In this document: positions 60,901 through 64,000 of the stretch, in pieces
Position numbering within the stretch: position 1 is the first letter of the stretch
How the letters are laid out: every line of letters begins with the position of its first letter
Source of the DNA: Mikania micrantha
Lineage: Eukaryota; Streptophyta; Magnoliopsida; Asterales; Asteraceae
Length of the DNA stretch: 64,000 bases
Assembly (NCBI GenBank): GCA_009363875.1
Contig: CM018691.1
Location: 5,146,001 to 5,210,000 of the forward strand
Direction of reading: 5' to 3'
Position numbers and translations under genes: made by a program
The notes under the pieces: generated by a model
What the model was told of the DNA's origin: nothing
Database searches by the model: none
The model's input: the letters and a program-made list of their open reading frames with translations, nothing else

Positions 60901-63325
60901 AGGCAATACGAGTGGAATGATTATAGTCCCCAAGCAACCTCAAGCGATAAACCTAGAAAATAATAAATTTCACAATGTGTAAAAGTAAAAAAAATAATAA
61001 GAGCAGTTTTTTCACGCTTTAAGAATTGGACAGCTACAGACCTCGCCACAGAGTGATTCAAAGAAGACTTTGACATCTGCTTGAGTAACCTGATTCAAAA
61101 AAAAAAATCCAAATTAAAATAAGCATCACATGCATGCTAGTGTTCTTCAGATGTATAAAGAAAAGAGGGTGAAATAAACTACCTTCTTATCAATGTTAGT
61201 GCAGTAAATGGTTCTCGCACACATTTCCCTCTCGTCTTCGGACTACAAAACCCAACAAATTTTAAAAGATTAGAAAAAAGTCAGCATAAGAACAAGTAGA
61301 AGTGACAGGATGGGCAGTATGATGGGTGAAGGGCCTACACTGGTTCTGGTAGGATTGACCCAGATGGCCAGAAATATATTGTTTATCCACTTTCCAAATT
61401 TTGAATAAATATTTGATGTGTAAATTATGATTACAAAACCATTATTGAAAAATAATCTTGATTTTCAATAAAATGATTTATGAGGTTGTATGCATTAAAA
61501 ATAGACCTAGGTGACCTTCAATCCACTGGACATGTTCCCCATTTAACACAGCACAGGTTCCATATTGACACAAATGCATAGTTCATAGTGTACAGAGGTC
61601 TACAAAAGTCAAAAGTAAAAGAGTATCACCTGGGGTAGAAAAGTGGGGTTTACTGGTGCGATTGCGGTTTTTGAAGGCAGAACTCTAACAGGGTAGTATC
61701 CAAGCATAGTTCCACTAAGACTTAAAGCATTCCTTGCACCTTCTGCATGGACATTGAAGATGATGAAACTTCATAAAAAAATAAAAAAAATAAGAGCATT
61801 ACTCGATACTAAAGTAAAATTCACATACCCTCATCAGTAAATTCTATAAATGCAAAATGAAGAACAGAATTAGGATCACCACATACACGACAATCCACAA
61901 CCTTAAAATTTTCAAATAATAAAAAAGGGTTAGATATTTATGAACATTGGTCTGTTTTCAAATTGTAATATCACAAGTTAACAGAATCATAACATATACC
62001 TGCCCACAGTTGACAAAGAGAGCTGCAAGCTGTTCTTCAGTTACCTGGATTTTTTAATTATCAAAAAGATTGATCGTATATATAAATTTGTTTAATAACT
62101 AGTAAACTCAGAAAATCATGAAAAAGAATACATGATTCTTTACCTGCTGATCAATATCAGACACATAAACTGTTCTTTTAATCACATCATCTCGTTGCGC
62201 CATGCTAGTTCTGCTGTTCATCCTTCTCTTCCCATGACTAAAATTCCCCTTCTGATCATAAACATCATAAACCCCCAAAAATGAGCAAACTAAAAAAAGT
62301 GTACAAGTTCATAATCATAATCTATGGATGAATGAAATTTTTGGGAATTGGGAATGCTTAATTAAACTGCTTATGCTTCTTGAAACAAGCAAATTTTGGC
62401 CAAACTATGTAGTTAAAGGATATAAGGCACTTGCCTAGGTGCTCAGGCAGGGCAAGGCACAACAATAATGCCTTTTGTCCATCAAGGCGCTCGGGAGAGG
62501 ATTCTTGCCATAACAGGTCTTAAGCGTGTCTGGACATGTCTAAAACAGCTAAAACTGGTCTGAAAGATCCAAAAGAGGCCTAGAACCAGCCTCAAAAGTG
62601 TCTTAATTACCATAATATGTCATGTTTATATTGTGTGACTTGCCTAAAATAGCCCTCGCCTTTTAAGCGCCTTGTGTCTAGGCAACAAGCTCACCCTTTG
62701 TAGCTTGTGCACACCTAGCAAACACACTAATAGATAAACAGTTGTTTGAGTGTGAAACAAGTCTGCTTATGTAAAACTATCAAAATAAGATATGGAGTAT
62801 TATTAAGCAATTCCCAAAATAGCTTACTTCACCCTCAACCTCCAAACAACAGATGACACAAACAGATTATTTCTATCCAAAATCCTAAATCAATTAAAAC
62901 AAAAAGGGTGAACTCAAGAATATTACAACTCATACCCTTCTTGTGGAACCGCCATTAGCAAAAGGATTATTATTAGTTTGAATCAAGAAATTGTTAACAG
63001 CAGCATAACCAAAATGAGCAGCAGATGATGGCAGCAATTGAGGTCTATGATTGGGGATAAATTCTTCAGCCATAGGGTTAAGTTTTGACAACATTTCTTC
63101 CAAATCCCTAATTTCTTTCTTAAAATCATCTCCCCCATCACCATCACCGCCGGTGTAACCATTTCCAGTGACGCTTCCATTCGTCGCCGGCGACTGTGCT
63201 GCCGTCGACTTCAGCTGTTGCTGATGGTGATTGTGATAATCGTTTGATCGATTGTTGTAGTTTGTTGACTGATCAACATCTGAACCAACAACGTTGATAC
63301 TCCGAGCATTTTCAACGACAGCCAT
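57975..63325 (-). CDS. CID: Poly(A)-binding-protein-interacting RRM protein (CID8-13 type), 10 exons, 341 aa
   Basis: Cytoplasmic/nuclear RNA-binding protein expected to bind the MLLE domain of poly(A)-binding protein. Exons: 63325-62936, 62251-62144, 62044-62000, 61901-61829, 61742-61630, 61242-61183, 61089-61042, 60952-60884, 59302-59241, 58032-57975; all GT/AG and in frame. PAM2 motif at residues about 80-91 (SKLNPMAEEFIP). A basic patch GKRRMNSR precedes RRM1 (RNP2 TVYVSDID from about 157; RNP1 LHFAFIEF). RRM2 has RNP2 TIYCTNID from about 254 and RNP1 RIAFVEF. Ends RPRADRSNMH. Order and length match Arabidopsis CID8-CID13; the exact orthologue is not decided. A small 5'-UTR intron is likely (donor AG|GTACGT near 63,493, acceptor near 63,437). 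Introns 8 and 9 carry a hAT-like MITE and a SINE. Confidence 0.94.
58118..58400 (+). mobile_element. SINE copy 3 in CID intron 9
   Basis: 283 bases flanked by AATTGGTTTCTTAGAT (58102-58117 and 58401-58416). Same GATGCACGCATATAATG head as copies 1 and 2; the tail is (GAT)n instead of (TTG)n. Confidence 0.88.
59360..59776. mobile_element. hAT-like MITE in CID intron 8
   Basis: 417 bases from TATGCCTGGCAAAATGGGC to TTTGCCACCTCTA, flanked by TTTGAAAC (59352-59359 and 59777-59784). Ends carry GGGTCGGGTTGGGT-type motifs; the middle is AT-rich. Confidence 0.82.
62405..62730. mobile_element. MITE-like repeat in CID intron 1
   Basis: GGCACTTGCCTAGGTGCTCA at the left and TAAGCGCCTTGTGTCTAGGC at the right are loosely inverted; AAGGCGC/GCGCCTT motifs recur. 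Similar AAGGCAC-rich pieces are at 33610-33680 and 49060-49130. Boundaries uncertain. Confidence 0.45.
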
Positions 63326-64000
63326 TGATGTCTGATTGAATCGAAGATCAAGTCCTTTTTCGACAGTGGAGTTTCAATTTGATCTAGGTACTGTTGCTGT
63401 TCAATTTAATCGCTACCCATCAAAATCTAGAAATTAATTTACAAAAAGAATAGATGAATTGACTGAAATTTCCATTTTAGCGAAAGTGACGTACCTCGAA
63501 TTGAGCTTGCAAGATTGCACATTAACCAAGAATCAAACCAAACCCATTTGGAGAATAAATCAAAATCAAAAACCCACAAATTAATTTTGAAATTTACAGA
63601 TTTTTTTTTTTTGGGCAGTAGTGGTGTAAAAGATGAATATTTATAGAATTTTTTTTGCAGGGCGAAGTTTGATATATCCGTCAATGTTCAAGAAATGAAG
63701 GCATAAGAACAAGCATTCAATGTAGCACAACAACAACCCTATTTTATTTTATTTTTTCATGGTTTTATAATATTTATTTACTTTTTCTTGAGTTTAATAT
63801 ATTTAATTTTTTTTATGTATAATGGTGACAAAATTTGTGGGATCATCACCCACTCGAACCCGTTTTAATCATGGAAAAGTTGTTTAAAAGATTCTTAAAA
63901 AAATCAGATTCTTTCTTGTAATCTTTATTTTCAAACAAAATAATAACAAATTCGGTGGTAGTTGGCTTCATAATGACATAATATAATGCCAGAAATCTAA

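Overview
The window is nuclear DNA from a flowering plant. All five genes are split by many short introns with GT/AG borders, the intergenic DNA is very AT-rich, and it is full of short non-autonomous transposons, SINEs and (TA)n tracts. The proteins are eudicot-like; an asterid (possibly Asteraceae) source is a guess from general repeat character and is not proved. I found no rRNA, tRNA, CRISPR or prokaryote-type operon.

Layout. 1-14,370 holds no gene I can support: it is a bed of MITEs, including a back-to-back series of long hairpin elements bounded by (TA)n tracts. 14,371-20,172 (minus) is a CDPK-related protein kinase, closest by eye to Arabidopsis CRK4, 11 exons, 579 aa. 23,638-33,138 (minus, with a probable non-coding leader exon near 34.0-34.3 kb) is plastid aminodeoxychorismate synthase of folate synthesis, 13 coding exons, about 878 aa. 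35,000-39,240 is gene-free repeat DNA. 39,519-45,811 (plus) is a plant coiled-coil protein of unknown function, 15 exons, about 780 aa. 48,138-50,732 (minus) is a GRF-interacting factor (SSXT/SNH co-activator), 3 exons, 199 aa. 51,000-57,900 is gene-free. 57,975-63,325 (minus) is a CID-type poly(A)-binding-protein-interacting protein with a PAM2 motif and two RRMs, 10 exons, 341 aa. Exon sums close in frame in all five genes, with one weak junction in aminodeoxychorismate synthase.

The five genes look like ordinary unlinked housekeeping or regulatory loci (signalling, folate, unknown, growth control, mRNA regulation); I see no functional cluster. The richest biology is in the mobile DNA: at least six hAT-like elements with 8-bp target duplications, one further candidate with an 11-bp repeat, two related PIF/Harbinger-like elements, a Mutator-like full-length hairpin with a 9-bp duplication, four SINE copies with 15-20 bp target duplications plus weaker ones, and a diverged hairpin family whose two arms stay matched within each copy. 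No clearly new biological system is evident; the best leads are that hairpin family and a 76-bp exon/intron duplication that creates a possible 6-nt exon in the unknown gene.
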